64,000 nt of DNA, from assembly GCA_021234155.1 (NCBI GenBank), contig JAJEKV010000003.1, positions 30,921,166-30,985,165 on the forward strand, in the 5' to 3' direction. Each line of letters begins with the position of its first letter. Position 1 is the stretch's first letter. Under the pieces are notes generated by a model. That model had not been told where the DNA came from, ran no database searches, and worked only from the letters and a program-made list of their open reading frames with translations. The position numbers and the translations under genes are program-made. Of the stretch, positions 35,744-46,629 are shown piece by piece. Source of the stretch: Isoetes taiwanensis (Eukaryota > Streptophyta > Lycopodiopsida > Isoetales > Isoetaceae).

Positions 35744-36579
35744 CTGGCAACTGGAGGGGTTGTGGTGCTAAAAGAAGGCGATATACTGATCTGACAAATT
35801 GCTTGCCTTTGTGAATATTTTCATGACAAATTCCATGGCACCCTTTCAAAGAACACCAACTTGCACTATGAGAGGCAAATTTTCCGCGACCTTCTCCCAT
35901 AGAGATACATCCCAACGAGAGAGTAGAACTTTGCCCAAATTCAGGCCAAGACAAGAGGGCTTAATTCTCCTCATACCATGCTTGAATAGAGACAACACCT
36001 GCAAGAACCCATCGCCTCTCGTGGTAAGAGGATGAACCGAGGCTGCCAATGGAGGTGCCGAGGGGTCTGAGGCAGCAGGTGCCCACCACCATGGAGTCTC
36101 CAATAGGGTGTGGATAGAGGGCATGGCCGTAAAAGATGTCCGACCGCCTCCCATGCCGCCAACAAGCCATGCAAAAAATGGAGAAGCGCTTGGAAAAGGC
36201 CGCAGAGTCCGAAATAAAGTCCAAGGTAGGACTGGTTTGATGACCTTCTTGCCTAGAGGGATACAAAGACCAAGAGCTTGTCTAAGAAGGCGGAACCAGA
36301 GAGTCATCCTCACCATTTAGGAGTCTCCAAATGAACTTTGAAATAAGCACTTTGCTCAAGAAGAAGTCCATCATACCCGCACCACCCCCCCATTTTGAAG
36401 GATGCACTTCACCAAGCCACCTTAACCACAAAGACCTTCCTCAAGACCAAATAAAGTTCAACTATTGCAATGAGCTCACACACTTTGATCCGTGGTGCTA
36501 GCAAGAAGGATGCCATATAAACATGGGTACTACTAAGGACCGACTTGGCCAATCGTGAATGCGACACGCAAGAGACAAC

Positions 36580-37563
36580 TTAGCAAAGGGACCACCGTAA
36601 CAAGTGCTTCTCCAAACCCCTAATGATCCCCATAGTAACATGGATGCCAACTGGAATCCCCAACAACTTGATGGCCTGTCCATGCGCAAGTAATTTCCAT
36701 GGATAATCGTGAACACATGCCGGAGCCGGATTATCCAATGTCCACAAAGCTGTACACTTCTGCCACCCCACAAGAACACCGGAAGCCAGTGAAAAAGTGT
36801 CTAAAAGCATTTTGGCAGCAGCAAGATTCTCATCATTAGCGACTAGGTAGAGGAACGTGTCGTCTGCATATTGATTGCAAACCTCTTGTGTGTCGTCCTC
36901 CATTGCAAGACCATGGAGAAGTCCCTCTGTCATTGCAATGGTGAATAACTGTGATAAAGCCTCTGGAACAATTGTGAAAAGCAATGGTGCTAAAGGGCAT
37001 CCCCGGCGAATACCACGACCGAAAGTGAAAAGGCATGTGGCGCTCACCATGGAACAGATACGCGGAAAGCGTAGATATGCGCTTCATAATATCTGATGTG
37101 AATTGTTCCCCAAATCCCAGTTTTAGCATACAACGACGCATGAATTCCCAGCTGACACTGTCATAAGCTTTTGCAAAATCAAGCTTAAGGTATACAACTG
37201 GAAGGCTTTGCCTACGTGCCCAATAAATTCCCTCGTAAGCAGCAGCAACATTATTCAAAATGCACCGCTTTGGAAGAAAACCCGACCGGGTTGTTGAGAT
37301 GGACTCGCCAAGATGTCCTTTACCCGCCTCCAAAAAGCCTTGGCGAAGATCTTATATACGGGATGACAATAAGGTGATGGGCGCCAATCTGAAATAGTCC
37401 GAGGATCCTTGATCTTGGGGATGAGTGAGATGGCACCTGTGTTTAGAATTCTATCCAAAGCAGTGGACCGCCGAAAGTCACAGAAAGCATCATACACATC
37501 TGGCTCCAGCCACTCCCAATACTCCTGGAAGAACTCAATTGGCAAACCATCCAAACACGGCAT
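36580..37563 (-). pseudogene. L1-type reverse transcriptase, frameshifted
   Basis: Three overlapping minus-strand frames make up the domain. The first (37,563-37,255) has LDGLPIEFFQEYW and ISLIPKIKDPRTISDWRP. The second (37,333-36,836) has VVYLKLDFAKAYDSVSWEFM, motif A with its aspartate. The third (37,050-36,580) has GRGIRRGCPLAPLLF, motif B, and QYADDTFLYLV, motif C with both aspartates. IKLLGIPVG, the conserved thumb segment, follows. The catalytic residues survive, but the enzyme is broken by at least two frame changes. Confidence 0.85.
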
Positions 37564-38699
37564 TTGCCTCTTTTCAGTTCAAAAGATCGCCGATTTTAAA
37601 TCGTCACCGTCATAGTCGCCTCAATTGACTCCAATTTGCTCACCGTAGATGATGGGGAAATCCTAGATAAAACAAAGATCTTGCATTTCGATTGAAAGGG
37701 AAGATGTTTCTCAGCAAAAAACGTCTGGAAGTGGTTATGCAGATGCTGCCTGAGTTCATTCGGCTCTGTTAGCATCGAACCATTCGGCAAAAGCAATGAG
37801 GACATGGTTGATGTCATGCGACGCCTCTTAGCTGCACGAAAAAAGAAGCCCGTACAACGGTCTCCATCACGAAACCAAGGCAGACCTGCCTTCATCTTTG
37901 CTTGCTGAATTTGCTCCTCCTCCAACGCTTGGATCTGTACCAAAATATCACGATCATGAACACTTGGAAGACGTCCATGTCGAGAATGGAGCAAGTCCTG
38001 ATACAAAGTGTCCAATAAAGCACGACCTGCTGCTGCAGACTCTCGACCCCATTCTTTGGCAAAACCCTTGACTGCCGCAATTGCATCCACTATGCTAGTC
38101 ATACCTCGACGTCGATTGAAGGCAGTTGTCCAAGTATTCTTGCAACGTTCTTGAAAGTCAGCATCCTTTAAGAACTCCACGTTCAAGCGAAAACACGTCC
38201 TTCCGTGCCGCCGCCGCCGCAGGGCTCGTCCCGAAAATGAATTGCGGATGGTGGTCCAAATCGAAGTTATCTCTCGGTGACGTAATCGAAAAGAGACCTC
38301 GGAAGTGCCGCAATGTGATCTACATTTCAATAAGCTCTATCCAACCGAGAGCTTGCGCGACCCCCACCAACTTGACCATTGCACCAAGTGAAGGCACCTT
38401 CACCATCAATCTCCGAGAGGTTGCAGTCATGGAGTAGACGAAGCCACTGCTGGGTTTTATGAGCATACGCTATCTTATGAGTATAGATGTTTGATTTATC
38501 ATGAAGACTCCAAAGATTTAGACGCTATGGCTGTCGGCTCGCGATCCTTCAATCTTAAAGCTAGGGTGACCCCTCTCAAATATATTGCTTTATCTGGCTT
38601 CGTATTTTGTGGTTGCATATTCTGGAATCAGTCTAGAACAAGTGCATTCATTATGGTGTATGTATCTTGCAATCATGACTCCTCATAACACCCTATCCC

Positions 38700-39180
38700 T
38701 ATTCTGCAATTTTTAGAAAACTCCATATGCCTCGTCCAAACTTCCACAATTGGTGTATGTACCAATGAGACTGCTTCCTACCGCAATGTTGGCTTGAAGA
38801 CTACTTCTAAAGATCTGCTCATGAATTCGCCTAACCTGTTCTGTAGTCCCTGTAGCTTTTAAGATGCTCAAAAAGATGACTTATCTGGTCTGATGCATGT
38901 CTTGGAAGCGTTGTAGAGCAAAATAGCATTCATCATATTGTGCATATGCTGCCACCATTGTAGCCCAGCAAACCACGTCTTTCTTTTGCAATTTGTGAAA
39001 ATTTTTGATGGCTCTAATAAGTGCTTTACCATACATATCAAGCAGGACACTTACTACAACAAGATCATAATGGAACCTTTTGTAAGAATGTGTCCATATA
39101 TAAACATGCCAAATTGTATGGAAACTATAGCACAACCAGCTTTTAAAGTACTCAGAAAAGTAAATTTATCAGCCATTTTT
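38700..39180 (-). pseudogene. PPR (PLS-class) gene fragment
   Basis: The minus strand reads as consecutive pentatricopeptide repeats with small frame breaks. From 39,180 downwards come FTFLSTLKAG, then VSVLLDMYGKALIRAIKNFH, KKDVVCWATMVAAYAQY, FALQRFQDMHQTR, IFLSILKATGTTEQVRRIHE, AVGSSLIGTYTNCGSLDEA and YGVF. These are the L, S and P repeat signatures of plant organelle RNA-binding proteins. Stops and shifts at about 39,070, 38,878 and 38,715 inactivate it. Only three to four repeats remain, so it is a relic or captured fragment, directly beside the LINE. Confidence 0.75.
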
Positions 39181-40555
39181 CCATCATGCTGCATAACATA
39201 GCACAATTGAAAACCTACCATTTCGTGATGAAGCTTGGAATGGGTGTCGATTATTGAATTCTTGGTATAGGGTGTTTTTTTGCTAATGGTATAAAAAAAT
39301 AAAATTCAAGCACTAATCAGCACCTTCATAAGTAACATGTGTGATCAGTAATCACATTGCCGATATGCTCATTATGTAATACCTAAATAAAGAACATCCC
39401 AATATTTTTTGAAGGGCGATGAAGGGCAAGGGAAGGGCAATGAAGGGTAGCTTGAAGGGCAATCAACACTAAACCAGCACCTGTGTCGCGACATGCTAAA
39501 GTGTGCATCACTAGTAAAAAAAAGACTAGTAAAGTGTGTATGTATTGTTTCATTATTCTCAAATAAGAGATCAAACAAGGAGAAAATGCACATACAACCA
39601 TCTGTAAAAACCAACTAAGTTTTGACTGTCCTTTAATTTCCATCAATTTACGCTTTGCAAACAACCTTAATTTTTTTTTAAAGCCATAAAGAAGACGGCA
39701 ATAGACATTACTCAACTGCTCAATTCTGAACTACTTCTCCGAAGACAGACCTCTAGACCTTGGCTACAACATAACCTTGCTAATGTAGTTCCCATCACAG
39801 ATATGACCAGTAGTAAAAACCATCAGAAGGACCACACACTCACATAGAGCAAAGCAAAAAAGATAAACATCAAGGTGCTCCAAATTCATCATCTAACCTT
39901 CTGAATTATCTTATGATTAAAATTAACCGTAAAGTATGATATTCAACCTTTATAATAAAATTGCTCTTTGGCCAGTCTTGCCAAAACAAAAATGAACAAA
40001 CAAGGTGCTACGCACGGAGGGTTGCCCTCCATTTTAATGTGGGTGAAGTGGTTTAAATCAAACCGTAAAGTCATGTTTTCACAATCAATATTTAAATCTA
40101 CAAGAAATTTATCGCGATGGCCAAGACCATCGCGGATATTTCTTTGTTTCGGCCCAGTGCAAAGGCACTCGTGTATATAATACTTGGTGCAAAACTTATC
40201 GGGTGTTGAAGATACACAGTGAAAAGAACAAATATGTTTCTATCAGGCTGTCTTCACATGCAGGATATATCCTACGGCATGATGATCTACTTCAACAAAT
40301 CGATCAAAACACTACCTTTCTAAGTGTACATAACATAGGTTTCGGAGATAGCAAGTAGAGATGTCCAACTGCTATTGCCAATTTTTTGTCAATCTGAAAC
40401 ATTTAAAGATTGAACCTAGTATGAACGTCCATAGTTGAGAATGCAACTACATTTTGTGGGTGGTTCTAAAGTTGGCAATCATGAGTTGTCTTTTTTGTCA
40501 TAATAGGAATGTAATGGATGGCTAAATTCGAGTTCCTTCCGCTAAAGTGGTTCTG
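39181..40555. other. Intergenic stretch, nothing recognised
   Basis: No gene or element end was identified. A short repeat of 'gaagggcaa' type units lies at 39,413-39,465. The remaining frames are short and without family resemblance. Confidence 0.45.
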
Positions 40556-41205
40556 ACATGCAAAGACTATGTGAAGGGATTGAACCCTTGATCACATGCC
40601 TTGGAGCTTGCCCCTTAACCATGCCCCACTACGAAGAAGAGAGGGCTACAAGATAGGTACAAAGGAACAAGGCTAGATAAGAGCCTCCACCAAACAAAAG
40701 AAACACATCACACTTTGGGGACTCTTAGCTCCACTAAGCGAATCATCATATATAAAGGGATTGAACCTAGGATCACTAGCCTAGAGGCAAGCCCCTAAGC
40801 TAAGCACCATAACCACCAAGGCAAGGCAACAAGAAAAAGGAAAAAAGAGATAAAATAGTCATGGAAGGAAGGAAGGTACTTTTATCGTCCACGGAGACCA
40901 ATCGGTCTATGGGACCCAATACAAAAACGCAGCAAGCGGATTACTGCCCGGATTAAAAAACCCCCGCCCCGAAGGGTTTTCGAGGGAAAAACCGTGGCAG
41001 CAATCAGCCTGCTGACAAACTGTGCTAATCATATAAAATGGGGGGAACTCGTACCACCACCATGGACAAAGGGGTAAAAAAATTATAATTAAGGTTAACC
41101 ACCCCACCAAGGGGGGCCCAATACCTCACGAGGGATCAAACCACTAACTTGAAGTCCCTGAATGTAGGAATTGATCCCCTTAACCCAACAAGGCAAGAAA
41201 GATTT
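40556..41205 (-). mobile_element. Three tRNA-headed SINE-like copies
   Basis: On the minus strand three tRNA-like heads show paired polymerase III boxes. In the first, the A box complement is at 40,611-40,621 and the B box complement at 40,576-40,587. In the second they are at 40,792-40,802 and 40,757-40,768. In the third they are at 41,176-41,187 and 41,132-41,143. In sense the second A box reads TAGCTTAGGGG and the B box GGTTCAATCCC, both fitting the tRNA consensus. The third copy continues through a body (41,130-40,895) shared with 22,105-22,300. It ends in 'gtggacgataaaagtacc' plus a short TTCC tail (40,864-40,894). No complete tRNA cloverleaf is formed, so these are SINE heads, not tRNA genes. 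Confidence 0.65.
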
Positions 41206-42347
41206 TTAACAACACAGGAACCACTAGGGAAGGAAATTGGAAAAAACGGCTAGGGGGCTCATACCTCCACCTTGCCAAAAGAATACACGTCAGCAACCCT
41301 AAGCTCAAAAACATACTTCACTTCATATAGAAACCTAACCTTGTTTCAAATGGAAGCCTTACCTTAAAAGGTTATCACCACAATAAACGGTTATGACAAG
41401 GGCTTCTTCAACGGGAAAAAAAGGGTAGGTAGACACATGCGGCAATAAGAGTCTTACACCTATCTCCATGGTGTCAAAGAGTGGCGATTAATCGCCAAAT
41501 GGCAAAATTTTAGGACCACGGTTGAAAAAAATGGCGAAATGTGATAGAGGACCATTGTTTAAAAAAAAGAGAAAAATCGACAACATGAAATTTTTCCATT
41601 CGAAAATTTGTCGACACTTTGCCATTCGAAAATTGTAACAGTCGAGGTAGGTGAGCCGATTCGCCTTCAATGAGGACGGATCTGCATGCCATTAGAATAC
41701 GAAATAGCCATATTTTTCTACTTCATTCATCCGTAAGAGGTACGAATCATTATCTAGATCTTGTAGATTATAAGCTTGAAGTCTTTCGATTGTATGTAAA
41801 TGGGGATTCGGGATTGCTAATAATCAGTAAGCTTTCATACAAAAGCTTTTATCTGTTTATCAAAGCACATATTATTCATGGCTTGCACTCGATTTATGTT
41901 TACAGGCAACTCAGAACATCATATTCGAATCAGTGCACTTGCTTTAGATGGAGTATTTCAGGTAAAGAAACATTTTGCTTGACGATTTTGTGTGAATTTT
42001 TTATGGATCCGTTCTGTTACTGTGTGTTACCTGAACTGGAATCTCCATGGATATCATCAAATCTTTGCTATAAATGTGTTCAATTCCTTGCACTTATCAT
42101 TCTAGTTTCTGTCAAAAGTTATAAAGCCAGAAGTTTTTGAGGGTATATATCGCAGAAGTTCTAAAGCTTGAGAGTGCACTATTGGAAACCTTTCCTTTCT
42201 ATGCAGCTTGCATTACCAAGCATCTATGCCCACAGTCCTTAAAGAGGCTTCTCATATTTCTTGCTTCTTTTAAACAGTGCTTTCTTGCTTCTCATACTGG
42301 CTTTATTCTGTATTTATTGCAGGACTGTGTAAATTCAGCAAGCAGAA
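41206..42347. other. Spacer upstream of the ZNF862-like transposase gene
   Basis: No gene is recognised. A 156-codon frame (41,670-42,140, plus) has no family resemblance. At 41,484-41,640 'aaatggcgaaat', 'ccattcgaaaat' and similar words recur in both orientations. The last 100 bases may be the leader of the gene that starts at 42,348. Confidence 0.4.
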
Positions 42348-42848
42348 ATGTCACGACAAAGAAGTATAATTGACTATTCTAATGTGTCAAAGGATGCAGA
42401 TCCCAAATGCAGTAACATAACACCTTCAAGCAATGATAAGAATGGTTGCTTGGACAATTCAAATGATGCGCCACTCCTTTCTTCTAGGGGCTTACGGAAG
42501 AAAAGGAAAAATGCATATGCTATTGGTCGGTCTTTTAGACAAGATTGGGTAACAGAATTTCCTTATATTGAGCAAGCGATTGTAGATGGAGGAGAGTGGG
42601 TCAGGTGTAAGGTCTGCTCTTTGGCACGTAGTAGAGATGTCCTTATCCAATGCAAGTATGATGGCATTATGAAACACCATGGCAAGAAGAGGTTCATGAT
42701 ACGAGATGAAAATGGTGAGCAGCAAGAGATCATTGAATGGGTTCCTGATAATAAGCATAGAAAAAATGTGGAAGAGTATAAAGATAATTTGTTAAAGATT
42801 GAGCAAAAGCAGAGCAAACTTACTCCATTGCATATAAGTCGTATTTAA
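42348..42848 (+). pseudogene. ZNF862/DUF4371-like transposase gene, 5' part
   Basis: The frame begins MSRQRSIIDYSNVSKD. It holds a zinc-binding region, EWVRCKVCSLARS followed by CKYDGIMKHHGKKRF (about residues 83-120). This resembles the N-terminal zinc domain of ZNF862/KIAA1586-type proteins, which descend from hAT-like transposases. It then runs through a charged linker to KQSKLTPLHI, where the coding frame enters an inserted element at 42,831 and meets a stop at 42,846. The rest of the gene continues at 46,630 beyond the insertion. The frame itself is undamaged up to the insertion. Confidence 0.7.
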
Positions 42849-42929
42849 TTAAAGTGGGACAAATCTTGAATTTTGGGACTCGGCCTGAAAATGGGACTCA
42901 GAAATTTCAGAAAGTTGAGCGAGGTGAGA

Positions 42930-43240
42930 TCGAAAGGGGGAGGGGCAAGGGGGAGGGGAAGGGGGAAGGAGAAGAAGGGGCAAGGGAGAAGAAGGGGCAA
43001 AGAGGCAAGGGGCAAGGGGAACGAAAGGGGAGGGGCAAGGGGAAGGGGAAGGGGAAGGAGAAGGGGCAAGGGAGAAGAAGGGGAAGGAGAAGAAGGAGAA
43101 GGGGCAAGGGGCAAGGGAGAAGGGGGCAAGGGGAGAAGGGGCAAGGGGCAAGGGGGAGAAGGGGCAAGGGGCAAGGGGCAAGGGGAAGGTGGCAAGGGGC
43201 AAGGGAGAAGAGGGGCAAGGGCAAGGGAAGGGGGGCATAA
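42930..43240 (+). repeat. GGGGCAAGG purine minisatellite
   Basis: About 310 bases are almost pure purine, built from units such as GGGGCAAGG, GGGGAAGG and GGAGAAGAAG. Long frames in it on both strands are only repeats of Gly/Arg/Lys or Pro/Leu/Ser and are not genes. The G runs could form quadruplex structures. Confidence 0.9.
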
Positions 43241-43331
43241 TTTAATTAATTAATTAAATAAATAACTAATAAAAAAATAAATAATTTAATTAATTTAATT
43301 AAATAAATAACTAATAAAAAATATAAATCAT

Positions 43332-43366
43332 TCTTCTCTTCTCGACTAGTGAGTCGAGAAGAGGAG
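43332..43366. repeat. Perfect short hairpin
   Basis: TTCTCTTCTCGACT is followed by a short loop and its complement AGTCGAGAAGAGGA. The same TCGAC/GTCGA theme returns in the repeats at 45,370-45,780, inside the same inserted element. Confidence 0.7.
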
Positions 43367-44814
43367 AAATGGACTAGTGATTGATCGGGATGGTACGAAG
43401 GCTCCACTAATAAAACCCCCTAACGCACTCATTCAAGAACGCATGTGGAATGTTAGTGGCGGAAGAAGAGGAGCAGAGGCATGCCAGCCATGTGCGCCTC
43501 GAAGTCAATGGGCTTCGAAATCGCTCCCAAAATTTGAGTTTCAGGTCACATTCTGTGAATCCAAGAACACCTTCGTAACATTAGCTTACAAATCGCCTTT
43601 TGGCCTCGCCGCAGCAGCGCAGCAGCCCCTGCCTCTTTTCTTCCCCTGCCCTTGCCTTCATCTCATCATCTTTTCGCACACCGCTACCATGCCCCGTCAT
43701 CTAGGCCACGCCCCTCACGGATCTTTGTCTCCTCTATCACCATAGCCATTCCGGCCTAGCCATGGCTATGGAAGCTCGTGCCTTGGCTTCTAGAGCTCAA
43801 AAAGAGGGCTCTTCCAATATGTATTTCAAATCTAAGCAAGGCAGTCCTACCTCTGTCATACTAGAATCGTCAATATTAAGTCCCGTTCCTCGCCTTCCCA
43901 AAGATGGAGCACTCGCTTCTGGCAAATGGGCTTAAAGGAACTTCTTCAAGTCTTGGATTCAGTAGGGTAGCAGGCTTACAAATCAGGTTTTCAAAAGCTT
44001 GTCAAACGACTCATGTTCAACAAATCTATATCTCAAAAGGTTTGTCGACGCATTTTTATGTTCTTGGTGTAGAATCATCTAGAGGAGTTCCTAGACCATC
44101 GCCTAAGCCCCGACGGAAGAAGATATTCGGCTGGTTCAGCTTCCATACATTCAAGATTAGCGGCCGAATTCAACGAGCACGAGCTTGCATCGTAAAATGG
44201 ATCTACAAGAAAACAATGAGCTAATCCTTCCAAGCCGCTTCAAGAACGGCGCGATAAGAGCGGCTCGAAGTTCCGCATTTTTAACTTCTCCCTCATCCGC
44301 CATGGCGAACTTCTAATTCCGGCAATAATGGAGCATTAAAAGCGGCCAGTAGCAATGGGCCGATTCTCACCGAGGTATGTTCCAGGGCAGTTAATGAAAC
44401 AGGCTCCACCTTCCAAATGGGACGATGCTATGGCGACGGTGCCGGATCTCAACTTTTTTCTGCATGGGAAAATAAAAAATTTAGAGGCTTATGTCGGCTC
44501 TCCATAGCTGTGAAGCTTTTCTCGTTGGGGGTCAATTCCGGTGGGAGCTATGGCTATGGGAGCTTCTTCCTGAAAGAAAGAGTCCAACCGGTACAAAGGA
44601 TTTTCGCCTCAAAGGTGTGTACCAAATTTTGAATTTCAACCATGGGCGGGAAAAAGGCGGGCTATTAGAAAAAAGGGGGTAAAAAAATACGTTTGAATTT
44701 TTTTTTTTTGAATTTCCAGCATGGGCAGAAAAAGGGTGGGGTATTAGAATAAAGTGGGGTAAAAAAATACGTTTAAAAAAAAAAGTATTCACACCTTAAA
44801 CATTGTTAAACATT

Positions 44815-44965
44815 ATGTTGCCATAGGGGATGGTCTATTTTTTCGTAGGGGATGGTCTATTATGTTGCCATAGGGGATGGTCTATTTTTTCGTAGGGGAT
44901 GGTCTATTTTTTCGTAGGGGATGGTCTATTATGTTGCCATAGGGGATGGTCTATTAGAAAAATAT
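44815..44965 (+). repeat. Minisatellite of 22-25 bp
   Basis: The words 'taggggatggtctatt' and either 'atgttgcca' or 'ttttcg' alternate. There are six copies of the common 16-base core in a row, with two kinds of linker. Confidence 0.9.
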
Positions 44966-45369
44966 ATAGCATAGGATATTGTATTTATTAGAAAACATTG
45001 ACATACTAAAAAGGGAAGGGGGGGAGGGGGGGGGGGGGGGTTTCTATTTTTGGTCTATGTATACATAGAAAATGCATAGGTATGGTGCGACTTAGAAAAT
45101 ACATATGATATGGTGCAACTAATAATGATTTGCACTCTATGATATTGGAGGTAGAAAACTATGTTTGTAGGCAAGTAGGTTCGCCACATTTGTTGTATGT
45201 TTGATTACATTTGAACAAAGGTATAGTATTATGATATGATGTTTGAAAGTTATTCATTTTTACCTCCTCTGGACTGTTGTGTTTTTCACTCTAAATGGCC
45301 TTAGACTTGTGTTTTTCATCTTGAGAGCTTTAGATCTGCGTTTTTTTTTTTGAGGGCCTTAGAACCGCA

Positions 45370-45785
45370 TTTTTCACTCTGAAACCTTCCTCAAGCGGCA
45401 AACCTGCGTTTTAAGCTTTAAAATTTTGCCTTTCTCGACTCGCAGTCGAGAAGGCTATTCGGTTCTAAAACCCAGCGTTTTTAGTTTTGAGTTGCCTTTC
45501 TCGACTTCGAGGGGTCGAAAGGCCTTCCCGACCCTAAAACTGCGTTTTTAGCCTTGGTGCCTTTCGACTCGCGGTCGAAAGACCTTCTCGACCCCTAAAA
45601 CTGCGTTTTTAAGCTTGAGTACCTTTTCACTCGCCCGAGTCGAAAGGCCTTCCCCCCAAAACCTGCGTTTTTGCCTTGGTGCCTTTCGACTTCAGCGGAG
45701 AAAAGTCCTTTCCCGACCTGTGTTTTTTCCCTTCGAGATGCCTTTCTCGACCGCCGAGTCGAAAGGCTCTCGGCTTACGTGCATT
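45370..45785 (+). repeat. Hairpin minisatellite with TCGAC/GTCGA arms
   Basis: A unit of about 60-65 bp recurs six to seven times. Each has a 'ctgcgttttt' part, a 'gccttt(c)tcgact' arm and a 'gtcgaaaggcctt' arm that can fold back on each other. The copies are diverged. Simpler forms of the unit extend upstream to about 45,280. Confidence 0.75.
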
Positions 45786-46629
45786 TTCCAAAAAATGGCC
45801 CTAAGAAGCTGTGTTTTATTTTATTTTTTTGCACAGTAGCATCCTTGACTAACTTGATTTTTGTCTTTTGGCAACTTATCTCGACCGGATAGTACATGCT
45901 TGGGAGCAATGAAAAGACCAATTCATTGAAGAAAGATACCGAGAAGAGGGTGGTGACATCAGTTGGACATACAAGCACGTGACCCATGAAGGAACTTCTC
46001 ATACAAATTTCTATCGTCTGTAAGTTGCTCTATGACTTGGAGAGAGCTCCACGCGCCCTTTGCACTAGGAGGTTCATGTGTGAAGAGGGTGTAATCATTG
46101 TGCCCATACGACCACTATGGTCTCTTCACCCACTGTAATATATATTGTAATGAGCCCATTTATAAATATAAGGTATCTCAAAACTAGTATTTTTTGGTGA
46201 TTAAGTAAACAATTTGTTTAATTTTCGTTGGAATTTGTGATCTCTTGTCTACCCACCTAAGAAAATAGAGCCAAAATGTTCAACTAAGAATCTTTTCCAA
46301 CTAGAACTTTGGTTTCAATCTATAATGAAATTCCTATGTTTGAGTTGCATTGTTCTTGTTCTCGACTCAATTTATTAATAAAAATTAATTTTCCATTAGA
46401 ACCTTTGGTAATGAAATTCTTATGTTTACGTTGCATTGTCTTCATCTCGCCATGCTATCTAGGAAAACTGGAAGAAAATCTTGGATGCACACTAATAGAC
46501 AGAAATTGCAATTATGGCCAATTTTCGGGTCGAGGTGCTTCTTTTTGTGTAAATTAACAGAGTTCCGCAAAAAAGTGGGAATGGAATGAGTCCCACTTTA
46601 ATTAAATACGACTTATATGTTATTTTCCA

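Larger units (their letters stand above)
35054..38445 (-). mobile_element. 5'-truncated L1-type LINE
   Basis: A non-LTR retrotransposon lies on the minus strand. Its poly(A) end is the T tract 35,054-35,065. Going upstream come a zf-RVT region (35,743-35,202), reverse transcriptase (37,563-36,580), the linker between endonuclease and reverse transcriptase (38,330-37,596) and the last residues of the apurinic endonuclease (about 38,440-38,340, with EGAFTWCNGQ and a following SSRLDRA). The rest of the endonuclease and ORF1 are missing, so it is 5'-truncated, as is usual for LINEs. Several frame changes show it is dead. No target-site duplication was found. The left-repeat sequence that should follow the insertion does not resume at 38,445. 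Confidence 0.85.
42831..46619. mobile_element. 3.8-kb insertion with perfect 30-bp terminal inverted repeats
   Basis: Bases 42,831-42,860 and 46,590-46,619 are exact reverse complements over 30 bases, with cores TTTAATTAAAGTGGGAC and its complement. Inside are a purine tract (42,930-43,235), an AT-rich stretch, a strong hairpin at 43,332-43,366, minisatellites and no transposase. The element interrupts the ZNF862-like gene, because coding sequence of the same family stands on both sides. No target duplication was recognised: the flanks 'ctccattg' and 'ttattttcc' differ. The superfamily is therefore unknown. It may be a DNA transposon that inserted beside an intron, since TTTTCCAG follows directly. 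Confidence 0.65.

Noticed and set aside
40560-40830. Possible tRNA genes on the minus strand
   Set aside because: A and B boxes are good, but no full cloverleaf or acceptor stem can be drawn; SINE heads explain them better.
42845-43253. Long frames of 105-129 codons on both strands in the GGGGCAAGG tract
   Set aside because: They are low-complexity translations of a purine repeat (Gly/Arg/Lys or Pro/Leu/Ser), open in all frames because the repeat lacks stops.
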